NCBI GenBank assembly: GCA_964036045.1
Contig: OZ038380.1
Span: 117,661,699-117,725,698, forward strand
Direction of reading: 5' to 3'
DNA from: Eutreptiella sp. 'Long Island Sound 2002'
Taxonomy: Eukaryota; Euglenozoa; Euglenophyceae; Eutreptiales; Eutreptiaceae
DNA: 64,000 nt
Shown: piece after piece, positions 28,358-40,679 of the stretch
Position numbering within the stretch: position 1 is the stretch's first letter
Layout of the letters: every line of letters starts with the position of its first letter
Position numbers and translations under genes: made by a program
The notes under the pieces: model-generated
What the model was told of the DNA's origin: nothing
Databases searched by the model: none
What the model saw: only the letters and a program-made list of their open reading frames with translations

Positions 28358-31300
28358 GAAAGTTTTATAGTGATTTCAACACTGTGTTTGTGCCTGTCCT
28401 GCTGCTTGCTGCTGGTGTAGGGTTTCCTGCTGCTTGTTTTTGAAGACGAAAATGTTTTAGTTGCTGAAATACAATCAATCCAGGATAGCCCAAGCCAGAG
28501 ATAAGCAAGTAGAAGAGAATCACGATCAAAGCATGAAGGGCTGCAGTGTAAACAGTGAAAGATGAAAGGATATTCACAGAAACTGCAACTCAGGGCACAT
28601 CGGATTGCATATTCACAAAGATAGCTAAAATGTTTTGGAAAAAGAGTTGGAAAACTGCCCCACGGTCACTCAATCTCCATAGTGCCATCTCAGGAGATGT
28701 GCACTCTTTGTTTTGGGTCCCATATGTGCTGAGGTGGCAGGGCATGTGGCGATGAGGTCACTGCCATGTCACAATGGGATCTTCCTACTTAGCTAGGCTG
28801 ACCAGGAATTAAAACCAGGACCTCTCAAAAAAAGGTGCCTAGCCCCCCAGGGTGCATACCACTAGGACAGCTAAGAATTCATGAGAAAACATAGATAAAT
28901 TCATAGGCTCAGCCGTGGATATGTCAGTTCTCAGTCGACTCAGGAAAAGATGAATTGCCTCACATTGGTAGGGGATTAAGGGGTCCACTCCATATCCTGA
29001 TTTAGTGTTTGGTTCCATAGGTCAAAATGTGTTATCACCACTTTTGGTTGGGCCAATACTAAGATAGAAATGCCTGTGTGCTTGGAGCACCTCCAATACA
29101 ACTAGAGTATACCCTAAAGCATTGGAAAAGCACTTTTTCTTACTATGCATTTTTCTGCCTTTTGTTTCCTAGGCCCTTCTAAGGGCCTTGGGGGTAATTG
29201 GGGTGTGCTAGGTCCTTTCAAGGGCCCTGTCCGCCTTCCATTTTGGTGCGTGTACCGTGTACTTGGACATCGACATGAACGCGAGAGCGCACGGTTAACC
29301 AACAGCCTTCCTCCTCCCTCAGCCAGAATTTCAGGTCAGATAAACGGAGGTGAGGGTGCCGGTTTCTACCCCCCCCTCACGCAAAAACTCAGCATTAGGA
29401 GGAATGTGGACACCCCCCACTCTGATTTTGCACAAATTTGACTCACACAAGTCAAGTGTTGGGATGCTAGACCCTTGCGAGGGTCTTGCTCACCTCCCGG
29501 ACACATCTCCCCCCCCCCCTAAGAAGAACACTAATTCAGGCTGCACGATTTTGACAGCCCGACAAAGTCATCTTGTGAGACTCACAGGGGTCTGCATACG
29601 GTTGCAGCAGACCTGAAATTTTTTTAGTTACTTCAACGGGGTCTCAAAGGGTCACTAGAAATTTACGGAACCCAATTTTGACCCGTTTTGGATTTTTGGC
29701 CCGATTCCTGGTCGACATCAGGGATCCAGCCCGCTGGCTGACAGAATTCTGATAGCCCCCCCCCCCCTCCCCCAAAACATGTGTTCTTCACCTTTGGGAC
29801 CCGGGCGGGCTATGCAGGGTGCCACCCTCCCTATTTTGAGGGTGCTGAGTGCAATTGTGGCGGTCGTTTCCCACCAATTGACAACCACACGTCGTTGTAA
29901 GGACCAGAGTGTGTCCCGATTGACAGATTTTCACTAGATGAGAGGGAACACCAAATTTTGATGGCAAAAATAGGGTTGTGGCATTTAATGCTCAGTTTGG
30001 ACAAGTGAATTCAATTTTGATATCACTCTCAACCAACGGAACATTGATACCCCCCCCCTCCACGCCCACTGCAGATTCTGATTTCTGGTTGGCATCAAGC
30101 AAAAATCGATGTTTTTGGCAAAAAATTCCATATTTGTCAATTTTTGGCCCTAAGGGGGTCCATTTCGTGACAACTCCCCCTATTTCGAGGGTTCCCGACG
30201 CACTGACGACCTTCTTTTGTCATCTGATGACCTCTAGTGAGCTGCAACAGGGTCCTGCAGGGTAGTTTTTGGCAAAATTTGGCAAAAATTAGCCAAAATT
30301 TCAGCCGAAAATTGCTCTTTTTGGGAAAATTGGCCAGAAATGACGTCACACACCCCCACCCCCCCCTAATTTGGGGTGCCTGACTCAATGGTGAGGTCCG
30401 TCCCTCACCAATTGCGCGCTGAATGCCAGCAATTCCATCACCCGCCCCCCAGATTGACAGAATTTGACAGATTTTGACATTTTTTTGGGGCGGAAAATGT
30501 GTTTTTTGGTCTTTTGCACCAATCTCAGCACCCAAGGTGGGTAACCCCCCTATTTTGAGGTTGCTCAACGCAACGGTGTTATCCATTGGCACTCATTCTG
30601 CAGCGAGATCACAGAGTTGGCTGCACCAAAATTACCGATTGTGGTCCAGAGTGACAAGAAAAAAAAAATTTGAAAAAAAAAATTCTTTTTTACCCCTCCC
30701 TAATTTGATGGTCGCCGATTCAATTATGACGCCCGTTTCTGACCATCTCAGCCCACCTCCCCCCCCCATGCAGACAGCACAGGGTGTGTCCAAGTGGAAT
30801 TTTCTGAGTGTTTGTTTTATGTCATCATTTCACGTGAAATAATTACTCGGTGTCTATTGTACAATTTTATTGTCAAACGAACCCAAGTGTTTGTTCTGGG
30901 GGAGAGTGTAATAAAATCGACATCTCAATTGCAATCTCATCTCATTTGCAGTCACAAGAATTTTTCAAGTGATCAATTGTGGTGCAGACCAGATCGGCGT
31001 GCATGGGATGCGTTCGCGTGCCCGTTTGGTCGCGCGCACCGCAGGCCTGTAAACAGCCGGTGTTGGAATTGTGGGAATAGAATTAGATTCGGCATAACAA
31101 ATTCCATTGCAACGGTTAGTGCATGTTTGGTCATTTATATGTTGTTGCATACATTGCGTTGTTTGTAGTATGCCGATTTTATTCCGTTTGAGGGGTATTT
31201 CGACATTGGTTCATTGACTTTATTGATTTCGGCTATTCCTGTCCCTGTGCTTTGCTGCATTGTGTTTCCCCTTGCCCAACCTTGTTTGGTTCCGTGTTAG

Positions 31301-31619
31301 GGCTAAAAAGGTAGACACCAAACAACCAAGCAAGAGTCAATAAAATGAATACAATTTTCACTAGTTCAGCATCATTCTCATCGGAGTTACTTTCCACCTC
31401 ATTATCCACAATCATGGCCTGTCTTGTCAAAGGTCTTGCTAAGAGAGTGTGTGGCGACAGCAAGGGAGCAGCGGCAATGCGTGACGAAGCCACAAAAGCA
31501 GATGCGAGAGGTGGTTGCGGGATTCTAGTTGGTTGGGTAGCAGATGTGCGCCAAGATGCAACTGACAGGCTTTGGTCATGCAATCCCGTGTTCATGCATT
31601 TCTAACAGACCTTAACTCT
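28358..31619. other. Non-coding stretch between element A and the first candidate exon
   Basis: I see no convincing gene on either strand. It contains long C runs and, at 29820-30750, a degenerate tandem repeat (separate entry). Short frames here have no domain and no supporting splice sites. Confidence 0.5.
29820..30750. repeat. Degenerate tandem repeat with a period of about 175-190 bp
   Basis: A phrase of the type ccccctattttgagggt, then a short gap, then c(a/g)a.ggtg..g.cc, recurs near 29826, 30176, 30360, 30548 and 30700, with a poly-C start each time. The units have diverged strongly. A related phrase (cacctattttgagggtagc) occurs twice at 40107-40241. Confidence 0.5.
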
Positions 31620-31978
31620 TTCAGGTTACTAAGAAGCTTAGAGACCTTGCTACAGTACCACTCCGGAGCCTCAGCGAAGTACATGACCTTGCACCGTCGG
31701 CAACCACAAGAGAAATGCTTCATTCGGCCCTTCGTCGTGTTGACCTTTGCAAGCTTGATGGTCTTCGTCATCTAACACAGCACACAAAGCGTGCAACAAA
31801 GGTCCACCAACGAGCACCTAGCGAAGGGACTCGTGGCACAACACTGCACCAAACCTTGCACCGAGCCCCAGCACAGTCAAGTGAACGCCATTTCGCTCTA
31901 TTGCATAGTACTTTCGCCCAATTTACTGATTTGATGCATACAGAGGCTGATGGCGAAGAGCACTTGCATCCAAAATGA
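31620..31978 (+). CDS. Candidate exon, unknown protein
   Basis: After the acceptor-like ctctttcag an open frame encodes VTKKLRDLATVPLRSLSEVH and continues to HTEADGEEHLHPK, ending at 31978. It is hydrophilic, helical-looking and of normal amino-acid composition, unlike the neighbouring frames. No family is recognised. It could belong to a gene upstream of the one at 33653 or be an early exon of it. The frame downstream (31950-32159) is arginine- and serine-rich and less convincing. Confidence 0.3.
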
Positions 31979-33652
31979 CGCAATGGGGACAAGCAAGTCG
32001 AATGCCAGCACTAGAGGGCTATCTAGCCGAGCCCAAAGGAGGGTGCGGAGGTCGCCGGCGGCCTCGGGGAGGTCACATGTCGGCGTACGAAGCGAAATGT
32101 GTGATGATGAGAAACGAGGCATGGCAGTACTCCGAAGGAAGGCTTCTAGTCGACTATAACGAAAGGTTGAAGATTTCGACGGCGGCTCATGTCTTTTCGT
32201 AAAACAGGGTTGTATCGATGTACTGAACTGACCAGATGAAAGAGGAATACACTTCGCACGGAATGCTGATGTCTACATTGCATGTTATGTTGCAAAACCT
32301 GAGATACAGGCCTCAGAAGCATATTTGACCCATCTTTCGGGGGCCTATCGAGTATTACTTTGAAAGTGCCGCAGGTGCATGCACAAGCTGTACACTCGCG
32401 GGCCTAAAACGCTCTGGGTTCGGCAAATTACCCTAGTCGCGAGGCCCGCGACTAGGGTAGAGGTGATGGGGTGGGGGAAGGTGACGGATAACATTTGCGA
32501 GGGGTTCAGCCAAAACAGGTCTGTCTTCCAATGGTATGCACATATCATAATGGGGATGGGCATTCGGCAGACAGTGCAACAGGCTGTGCACCTTTTTGCA
32601 ATTGTTATATGTAATCAAATAAATTAAAGTACAACTGATGATACAACAAATGCCGTGATAAACGAAGCATTATCATTAGCCAGCCCCGGCCTCAATGGAA
32701 ACTGGCGCAAAAAGAAATGCTCCAAGGTGAGATCAAGGCAAGGAACAGAGACAAATGGACATAGCATCCGCATGCCAAGTTGTATGACGTGATGGGTGCT
32801 GAAGAGGTGCTGGAATCCAAGAGCAATGTCTGCCTTGGTTAGTCCGGCTCGTTGATCCGGTTCAGGGGATGGCTTCCTTCAGGTTTGGTTTATTGCCAGG
32901 CCGATGTTACTTGCTTGCCGCTGTTCTCTCACTCTTAACTTCAACGAAATGGATTTTTCACCTCCATCCTCGGTATCGTTGCAATGCTGGCATTCGTTGC
33001 CGGGCTTCGCAACTGCAAAAACTGCCTTTATGTATTCGTTGTGCACGCCTCGCACTCTGGTTCGTAATGGTGTTGTGCACCGGTGGTCCGGCTTCACTTC
33101 TATTTCGTGCCAACACCACGGGAGTGGGCATTGGGGCTTTGGAGAGGTGTAACCTTTGTCCCAAGATGCTCTACTCCTTCCTCGGGTGCGACATCGAATA
33201 TTCATTATTTCTCAAACATTTGAACCAAGAAGTATTTGGTGCAATTTCATCGAGCAAAAGGCGTATTAAATTGTTTTTTTTGCAATTTCTTGCGCGACAG
33301 ATTCCGTGTGAACAAAAGGTGTCACATTGCCGTGTACGTTGCAATACCACGTTGCCCCCTGATGAGGAGGATTTTTTTTTTCGTTTTGCACACATTCTCA
33401 TCATTTTCGGCAACGTGCATCGGAGTTGTCCCCGGAACTCTTGTCACATCACGCCTTTCCGTGCTAAACACGTCCTCCTCACCCAGGTTGGTGGTTGGTT
33501 GGATTTCTTTGATTATTTTGCGTTCACGTGACCTCGACTTCGTTCTATGTGTGGTGGGGTTGTGTGTGCCTACATGTAAATGGTACAATGGTTACTATTA
33601 TTATCCCATTATTGGTTCATAGATCCGATGATGCCCACATGAACTAGCGGTC
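31979..33652. other. No supported gene
   Basis: A frame of 220 codons at 32869-33531 (plus) is present, but it is rich in Cys and Phe, has no recognisable domain and no splice context, so I leave it uncalled. The stretch contains the palindromic segment ccctagtcgcgaggcccgcgactaggg near 32430-32458. Confidence 0.45.
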
Positions 33653-36600
33653 ATGAGTGTTGGTACTCACCCGTTGGAGGGGGATGGCACGCTAATCAAT
33701 GTTTATTACTATCTGTGGAAGAAAAAGGTCAACACCTTATCAAGTGGTCTCAATGTGAAAATCCCACCAACGGTAGTCTATGAGCACAATTTTCCGAAAG
33801 GATGGTACTATTGGTGCGACCGAAAAATGGAGATCGAAAGGAAAGTGGGAAAGGAAATCGACACCAAGGCTATCAACAAGGACTTTTCGAAGAAGCCTCG
33901 CGGAGCCATGTGGTATGCCTCATTACACTAGCAATATGACATGCAATGCCTTGTGCAGTATCTAGCTTGGATGTTAAGAGTGTTCGCATGCATCCGAGCA
34001 CACACGTGAAATTTGAATTTGGCTGAGACGTAGAGTCGACCGAATCCATGTATAAGGAGCACGATCCCCCCCTTCTTGCTTCCTGGGACCTTTCTCAAAA
34101 TGCCACATGCACATGCCACCGGAAACCATGCCTTGTTCTTACAGGAGTGAGTTGGACGTCGTGGCATCGTACATGTCTCGTGTCGAAGATCCTGAGACAG
34201 GAGAGGAGCATGCCGTTGTGGAATATTTTGATAAGGACGCCTTGCACGACTTCCTAACCAAACGTGCGCGTCGGGACCAGGTACTTGTCCGAGGTTCCCC
34301 CAATTTCGCATGCAAAGTGTAATTCCGCTCAACAACCGCACTTCACTTTGCACAATCCACCACCAAGTCGAAAGGGAACATGAGGTGTATTGCCAGTCTC
34401 CAAAGGTGCTGTGTTATGCTTGGGTTGTTCCTTGGGGCCATCATTTTGCATTTGATGCTTGACGTTTGTGTGTCTGCCATTCGGTCTCTTAATGAGGTGC
34501 CCCACCGCCCCACCCCTTGACGGCAGTACAGAAGACACGGTGAATTGTCAACTTGTCGTGGCGTAGACCAGAGACGTTCTCCATCCTAGCCGTCCATGGA
34601 ACCCGCCACCACCAGCACGGATTCCTCAAGAGGAAGTGTCCAAAACCTAAACATAAAGAAATGCACCACTGTTTTACTTGGTGGTATTTGTGTTGTGTGG
34701 GAGGGTGGGGGATTGGCGTGACACCTGGGTGTGTTGTTGTCTGCAGCTGCTGGCGCCAATTGGCCGATCGCCACTTCCCACTGCCTTTCCCTTGCACCCT
34801 TTGCCTCCATATGCGGCCATGCTCATCGGCCTCTCGCCTTGTGCCCTCCCTCTCCCTCCTTGGCGAATCCTCCTCTCTACTCACCCTTCCTTTCCCTTGG
34901 TAAGTTGTGCCAACACAGCCCCGGGACTTTCCCTGTTTCACTGCTCTGTATCAGGTCCACACAGAGGAGGGCAACCGCCCTCGCCACTGGCCAAGGTGCG
35001 TCCAAGTGGACACCCCATACCGGCGGTGGGGAACCTGTTGGGGGGGGGGGGGTCCTCTGCCTCGCAAAGTCCACAAACAGTTCAAGGGGCAAAATGCCCT
35101 TGGACCTGGATGTATCTACACTGGTGCGTCTGTGGCTTCGTAGGCACTCAGTGTACCTGTACTCAGTCGGGGGCACCGCTCAAAAATACTGAAAATGGAC
35201 ACAGTTTGTATCGGTGGCTCACCTTTTAATCCATCATTGATTTGGCCTTTGCATTTGGCATGCAGGGGATTTTACAGCGTTTTGTGCCACCCAATGGGAA
35301 ACAGAATCTGACCATTCAAGCAGTCTGGTCCCCGCACGTGACCCTGGTTGAGAAGCGCCAGAATGTCTACGGACTGTGTGACAAACGCTTCGCAATCTTC
35401 GAGCGGGTGGTCACCTACGAGGGGCCAACACACTTCTCAAGACAGGCTTTCGTGGCGCCACACATCGAGGCCCAGATCAAGGGGATTTGCGATCGCTTCA
35501 CAGAGCATTTCTACAACACGGAACACATGAACATCAGCCGAATGGTACTTTACTTCAAGGTAATACTTGCGCTGCTGATTGGCGTTGTTTGCATCGTCTC
35601 AAATCTCTGTGATTTGCATTGCGCATTCATTCGCAGCGTTGTCATCCATTTTGCAGATCACCTAACGCGTGTAAGCAGAGCATGGCGAGAGCATGGCAAG
35701 AAGGATAGGGGTTGGAAACAAAGTGAGCGACAATTTGGGAAAACAAGGGAATTGTGGAAGAAAACAGAATGCGCACATAAAGTGACATGAAGATGCACGG
35801 TTTCCTTGTTTTAATACCGAACCATTGTTCCTACATATTGTGGAGATACAACCTTCGGTGGTATGATCTCCTGCCAGCCAGGGCAACAGCAGACATCCAA
35901 CCTGCCAGGTTAGGTTGAATGCTGAGCTGTACGGCGGTGTTGGGCACATGCTGATGCCAGAACGCCACAGTTTCACCCAGGAAGGACACCACGCACACCC
36001 GATTGTCAATGTGTTCATGGGATATGCCACGTGCAAATAACTGGGCAACTGACAAGTTCCCAGGTTCCCTTGAGAAAACAACCCCAGCAGTGTGCCTCAT
36101 TTGTTGCGACGAGTTGTGAACCCAATTAATCCATCTTGCCGCACAATTGCTTGATACAGCAGGCTGCGGTTGACCAGAGCATCATTGTTGTCGGTGGTAA
36201 GGTTTGTGGTACATGGCCACCGTATATTTCTTGTTGGGGATTGACGGGGCCAGAGCACCGCTGCATGGTTTAGACATTGCAGATGTGTCGCCTACACTGT
36301 GCTGTATGGAGTGGTTGCACCACACAGCTGAATGTTGCCATGTGCCAAAGCATGGAGTTTGTTCATGGGCTGGTTGCACACAGAGACAACCACAATTATT
36401 TCATCCCCTGAGTGCAACATGCCTGGAATCATTTCTCATGATACGCCAATCAAACCAATGGATGCCATTTCCCTGACGCACAATCCAATTCTTTGCTGTG
36501 GGTCCCATCATAGCCTAGGGCATTTGCTGTCCTATCCGTGGCTCTTCAGATCCAGCACTGTTCAAATTTGTGCAGGTTGACGGCAACAGCGATATTTGGC

Positions 36601-36693
36601 TTCTGTGGTCCTCTTCCATTCGTATTTCTGGCAAGGAGCAGCTGAATCTGGCGCCCCGCTTTACGTCACCAAGGAAACAGCAGATTGAGACTG
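33653..36693 (+). CDS. Host gene, exons 1-4, conserved protein of unknown function
   Basis: Four exons join with matching phases and GT-AG ends: 33653-33912 (ATG start, donor gtatgc), 34145-34280 (acceptor ttcttacag, donor gtactt), 35266-35559 (acceptor gcatgcag, donor gtaata) and 36576-36693 (acceptor tttgtgcag, donor gtgaga). Exon 1 ends in phase 2 and exon 2 supplies the third base (Trp codon). Exons 2/3 and 3/4 join in phase 0, and exon 4 ends in phase 1. The product contains EYFDKDALHDF, then QGILQRFVPPNG, AVWSPHVTLVEKRQN, ERVVTYEGP and RMVLYFKV joined to DIWLLWSSSI. I recognise this as a widely conserved eukaryotic pattern, probably flagellum-related, but cannot name it. No transmembrane segment or signal peptide is seen. 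Later exons are tentative. Confidence 0.75.
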
Positions 36694-39304
36694 GTGAGAA
36701 TGGTGGTCAGGAGGTGTGAATCTGGCATTTTGAGGGACACAAACGCTAATGCCATGAGTGACTCGGGACAACTGGCCACGGTAAGGATAGGCCAGACAGG
36801 GAGAGTAAGGGCACAAGGTGGTGACAGATAAGGTCCAAGGAAAGGACAAGGGTAAGTGGCGAGAGGCCAAGAGGCGCCCCCTGGAGGGCCTTTGGGCCCA
36901 TTATAGTGCCATTTGGCTGAGACCTTCGGGCCGCCTCTTCTCCAACATGGGTACCCCAAGACGGCAAGGGTTATGTTACCATTTCGCTTTTCCCCAAGAA
37001 TGGGTACTGTAAAACACACACACCCTAACCCCGGAGGCTGAGGCATCCACTGTCACTACTTGGCAGATGAGCTGTGCAGTGATGCTCCCGCTTTTAAGGG
37101 CAACCCCCCCCCCCCCCCATTGGAACTCCCTCCACACCCCAGGATAGTGTAGACCAACCAGGGAGAGATAGTGTAGACCAACCAGGATTCCCATGGCCAT
37201 GGCCGAAAGCTGCAAAATTGCTGTTTCCACTGAAAATGGCAGGCATGGTTTGGCCGAAAATCAAGTTTCTGGCGGCCCCTCACAACTCCAGGGGACCCTT
37301 GGGCCAGGCTTAGGTCATCATTTGGTGACAATTGGGAGCACATATGAACCCGTGGGATGCCTTGAAGCACCAATTAGGCCCCCCCTCCTGGTGCTCATTC
37401 CTCCAAAATAGGCCACTTGCGACTATTTAACACTGTGGTGGGCAAAACTTGGTTGGTCTATTGCGGCCACTGTGTGTCAATTCAAAATTGGTTCCCATTC
37501 AAATTCTTCCTTCTACGTGGAACCCCCCAAGGACCGCAAAAAACATGGCAGGGGTCCTGGTTCATTTTTTGGGTGGGTACGCGTAATCAGTCCCCACTGT
37601 CCCCACTGTGGGGACTGCCATTTTCAGGGCGCATGCATGGGCTCACTTAAACATCAGGATTTTGGGTGGCCTCAAATAACTGTTGGCTGGCCTTGGCCCA
37701 GGGCTGGGTCACAATGGGAGCACGTATGGACCCATGGGGAACCGTCGCAACTAAAAGCCCCCCACAGCCTCCGCTGTGTATGGCAAAATGGCCTTAATGC
37801 CATGCAATGTGCAATAAGGGGCTACCCGCAAGGAGTCATCGAAGACTGCACCCCAGAAATGGCCTCCACTCCCATGACCATTGTGTTCACCCTCAACAAT
37901 GATGATCACCGATGCCCGACGGCAACACCCCCCAACACCTCCACACCCATGGACGATAGATGGAACATCTTGCCCCGGTCGCCACATAGCAGCAGATGTT
38001 GGGGCTGTGGCTCTCCAAACGACGATGTCACAATGCTATATGTGTTGGTGCGCAGTAGCACCACATTACCACCAATGTGGTTTGCCAAGCTGGCACAGCG
38101 ATCTGGCAAACCCCCCCCAAGGCCGGTCACCCAAGGTGTCCTTCTCCAAACCTTTGCACCCTGATAGTCTGGACCTCCCAATTTTGGTTGCCACACCTCT
38201 CACGGTACATCAGAGTGGCTGCTACCCGTAGGTCTCGGTCTGTCAAGGGGGTGCATCATGGAGTGCATGTAGGCTTTGGGCAACGGAACGAAAGAAACAT
38301 GCCACAGATATGCACTGGTCGGGCAACAATCGCAACTTCAGAGACCTAATTGTTGGCGGTTCTCTCTCCACATCGGCCCCAAGGGGTTTCTTGTGTACCA
38401 TGGACAGGGGAGCTTCACAATCAACAGGGCCCTCCGTGGTTCCTTGCCCTATCTTTGCGTGCTTTTGCGGGGGGGTTGATTGTGCCACCAAGGCAGGAAC
38501 ATCCCCTCAGAGACCTTGCTTTCTGGTCAAGGGGGTTCCTTGAGGGGGGTTTGTCTACTCCAACTCCGACTTCCTCTCCATGGGACTGACACTATCCTGG
38601 CCGGACGGCCTACATGACATAGTAGTGGGCATAGTGCCTATGCTGCATAGACTGGACCCCACAGCACTAGACGTGACATCGCTAGTCTGGGTACACAACA
38701 TGTCATCTTCGGGCCGTTGTGCAAGTTGTACAAGGGACTCCTCCAAGGGGGTGCCCTGTTTACTCTTTGCAGATCGTGGTGTTAGACAGCTAGGGGTTGT
38801 GGTGTTACACAGCTAGGGTTTGGGGGGGGGCAGGGGGGGGGGGGTGCAAGGGGGGGTCCCTCATGAGACCCAATGGTCTCCGAAGCTGCGCACTATACAA
38901 CAATGGGCACTCTAGGCCCATGCGTCATGGCAAAGGCTGTGGAGTCACTGGGGTCACCTCGAGAATCCGAAAGGGGACGGCTCATGGTGTTCTATGCAAC
39001 TGCTGGACTAACACCAAGCCTCCTCCATGGCAGCCAGCAATGCATTCATCATCTCCACACCCCCATCATCCCTCCATGCATTGTCTACCACACCCACAGT
39101 TGCATGGAGGTGCCCAGGGTGGTTGTTGTGTACCTCAGGCCTGAAAGATGTGCCACGTAGCAAATTGCCACTGCAATCCTGCATGGGCACACATATGGAC
39201 TTTGTAAAATGGCGCCCTAATGTGTATGCGGCACCAAGGCTATCCTCGCTCAGTGGCTCATGGCATTGCTCATGCAGCTCTTGGCATGCAATGGTCAAAC
39301 AACA

Positions 39305-39605
39305 TGCAACACCAGTTCCCCTAGTGCGCTCAACCATGATGCTAGGGTCTTGATGTTTCACAGGTGTTACCCCCTTGTGGCAGATCCGAAGGGGAGGGTG
39401 AAAACGAAAAAATTGAGGACTTGGGGCGCCCGGGGCTCCTCCTCAGGATATGCGATGCCCAACCCCCTAAAAAAGGGGGCTAAGCGAAATACGCACTCAG
39501 ACCCTCCCCTTATTCCCCTAGGGGCTAGCAAGGTTGACGCGTGCTCTCCTTTCCTTACTCCCACCCACAAGGAAAGGGGGGGGAAAAGTATCCTTTTTTA
39601 GGCAC
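39305..39605 (+). repeat. Dispersed repeat of about 300 bp, copy 1
   Basis: The stretch from ttcccctagtgcgctcaac through caggtgttac, ggggctcctc, gctaagcga and acccacaaggaaagggggg to a T run matches 49945-50230 in the same orientation with many substitutions. It lacks a protein. It may be a SINE- or MITE-like repeat of this genome. Confidence 0.55.
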
Positions 39606-40106
39606 TAGATCTGGGTTTTCTACATTTTACCAGAGAAAATGTCAAGCATCATACCCCTTCCATTCAAGTGTCTCAAGCAATGACACCTCAAGTTCTCATT
39701 CCGATTCCTCTGATAGGTCATCTTTGACTTCCGCCTCTCAGTGGTCTGTGCCAACACGAGGCCAAGGTGGGGCGCTACATCTTCTCAGCTTTTTTGTTGC
39801 TATGGGATGTAGCCGGAATTGACCTCACATAAACACCACCACTGTTGCCCCCCCCCCCCCCCCCCAATGGAAGTTTAATTTTATTTGCCACCATCAATGA
39901 CCTTTTTCAAGGCCCCGTCACGGGAGCCAAGGAGGGGGGGGGGGGTTCCGGAAAAGCGGCTCCAATGACCCCCCCCCCCCAAGCCAATTTTCCCCCACCC
40001 CTGGTCAAACTGCCGTTGCCTAGTGAGTTTGACACTGAAAGGTGCTAGGGGTCGGGGTGGCAGTTTAGGGACATCTACCTCTAGCAACAAGGAGTTCCGC
40101 CGGTTG

Positions 40107-40241
40107 CACCTATTTTGAGGGTAGCTCCACTGGAGGGTTCAGCATTGTCTAATAGCCTATGAGGGGCCAACGGGCACCTATTTTGAGGGTAGCTCCACTC
40201 GAGGGTTCAACATTGTCTAATAGCCTATGAGGGGCCAACAC
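40107..40241 (+). repeat. 68-bp tandem duplication
   Basis: Two adjacent copies beginning cacctattttgagggtagc and ending gaggggccaac, at 40107 and 40175, differing at a few bases. The start resembles the repeat phrase in 29820-30750. Confidence 0.8.
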
Positions 40242-40548
40242 GTCACTGGCACATGGTCTTGGCCCACTTGTTGCCTGCGGCCACACATATGTACTGAACT
40301 ACAATTGTACTGAGCAAGATAAGCAAGGGCGTAGGCCGGGGACCCTTGTCGCAAATGGCAGACTTGGTGTCCAAAATCCATTAAAATGGCCACAAAAATG
40401 TTTTTTTGCCATCTTGGGTGCCGACCAGCTTCCTTCACAGGCTTGTTTTCATGGCAAACAACCAAGAAAATGAACACACACCTTTGATCACCGACCAATG
40501 GAATTTGCACACAATCAATGGGTTTACGAACCTCATCTTGGGCCAAAA

Positions 40549-40639
40549 CAAGGGATTCGCCTTTAGGCGAATCACAAGATTCACCCCATAATGCCACTCA
40601 CATGCTCTTTCACTATAGAATCTTTTAAAGATTTTTGGG
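40549..40639 (+). repeat. Split direct repeat A1 of the YR retroelement
   Basis: 91 bp from caagggattcgcc to agatttttggg, nearly identical to A2. It includes the inverted repeat gattcgcct-tt-aggcgaatc (9-bp arms, 2-bp centre), which may be the recombinase site. Confidence 0.88.
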
Positions 40640-40679
40640 TCATCAGGCCCATTAGGCCACGTACGGAGATCCAAACAAA

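Larger units (their letters stand above)
36694..40548. other. Intron-like stretch left of the YR retroelement
   Basis: No supported gene. It contains a diverged duplication of about 400 bp: the phrase 'gg(a/c)...(t)gg(t)gacaattgggagcacatatg...cccgtggg' near 37325-37365 recurs near 37708-37742 as 'gtcacaatgggagcacgtatggacccatgggg'. It also contains long G and C runs, one copy of the 300-bp dispersed repeat (39305-39605) and a 68-bp tandem duplication (40107-40241). Confidence 0.5.

Noticed and set aside
28780-28880. tRNA-like or tRNA-derived SINE sequence on the minus strand (tagtggtatgc as box A, ggttttaattcc as box B)
   Set aside because: The T arm does not pair and box B departs from the consensus at several bases, so a tRNA gene is not supported.
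28358-30300. 5' LTR of element A
   Set aside because: No stretch here matches the LTR start seen at 1-112, and the sequence next to the primer-site-like motif lacks a CA end.
32869-33531. 220-codon plus-strand frame
   Set aside because: No domain, Cys/Phe-rich composition and no splice context. It is probably an open frame by chance.
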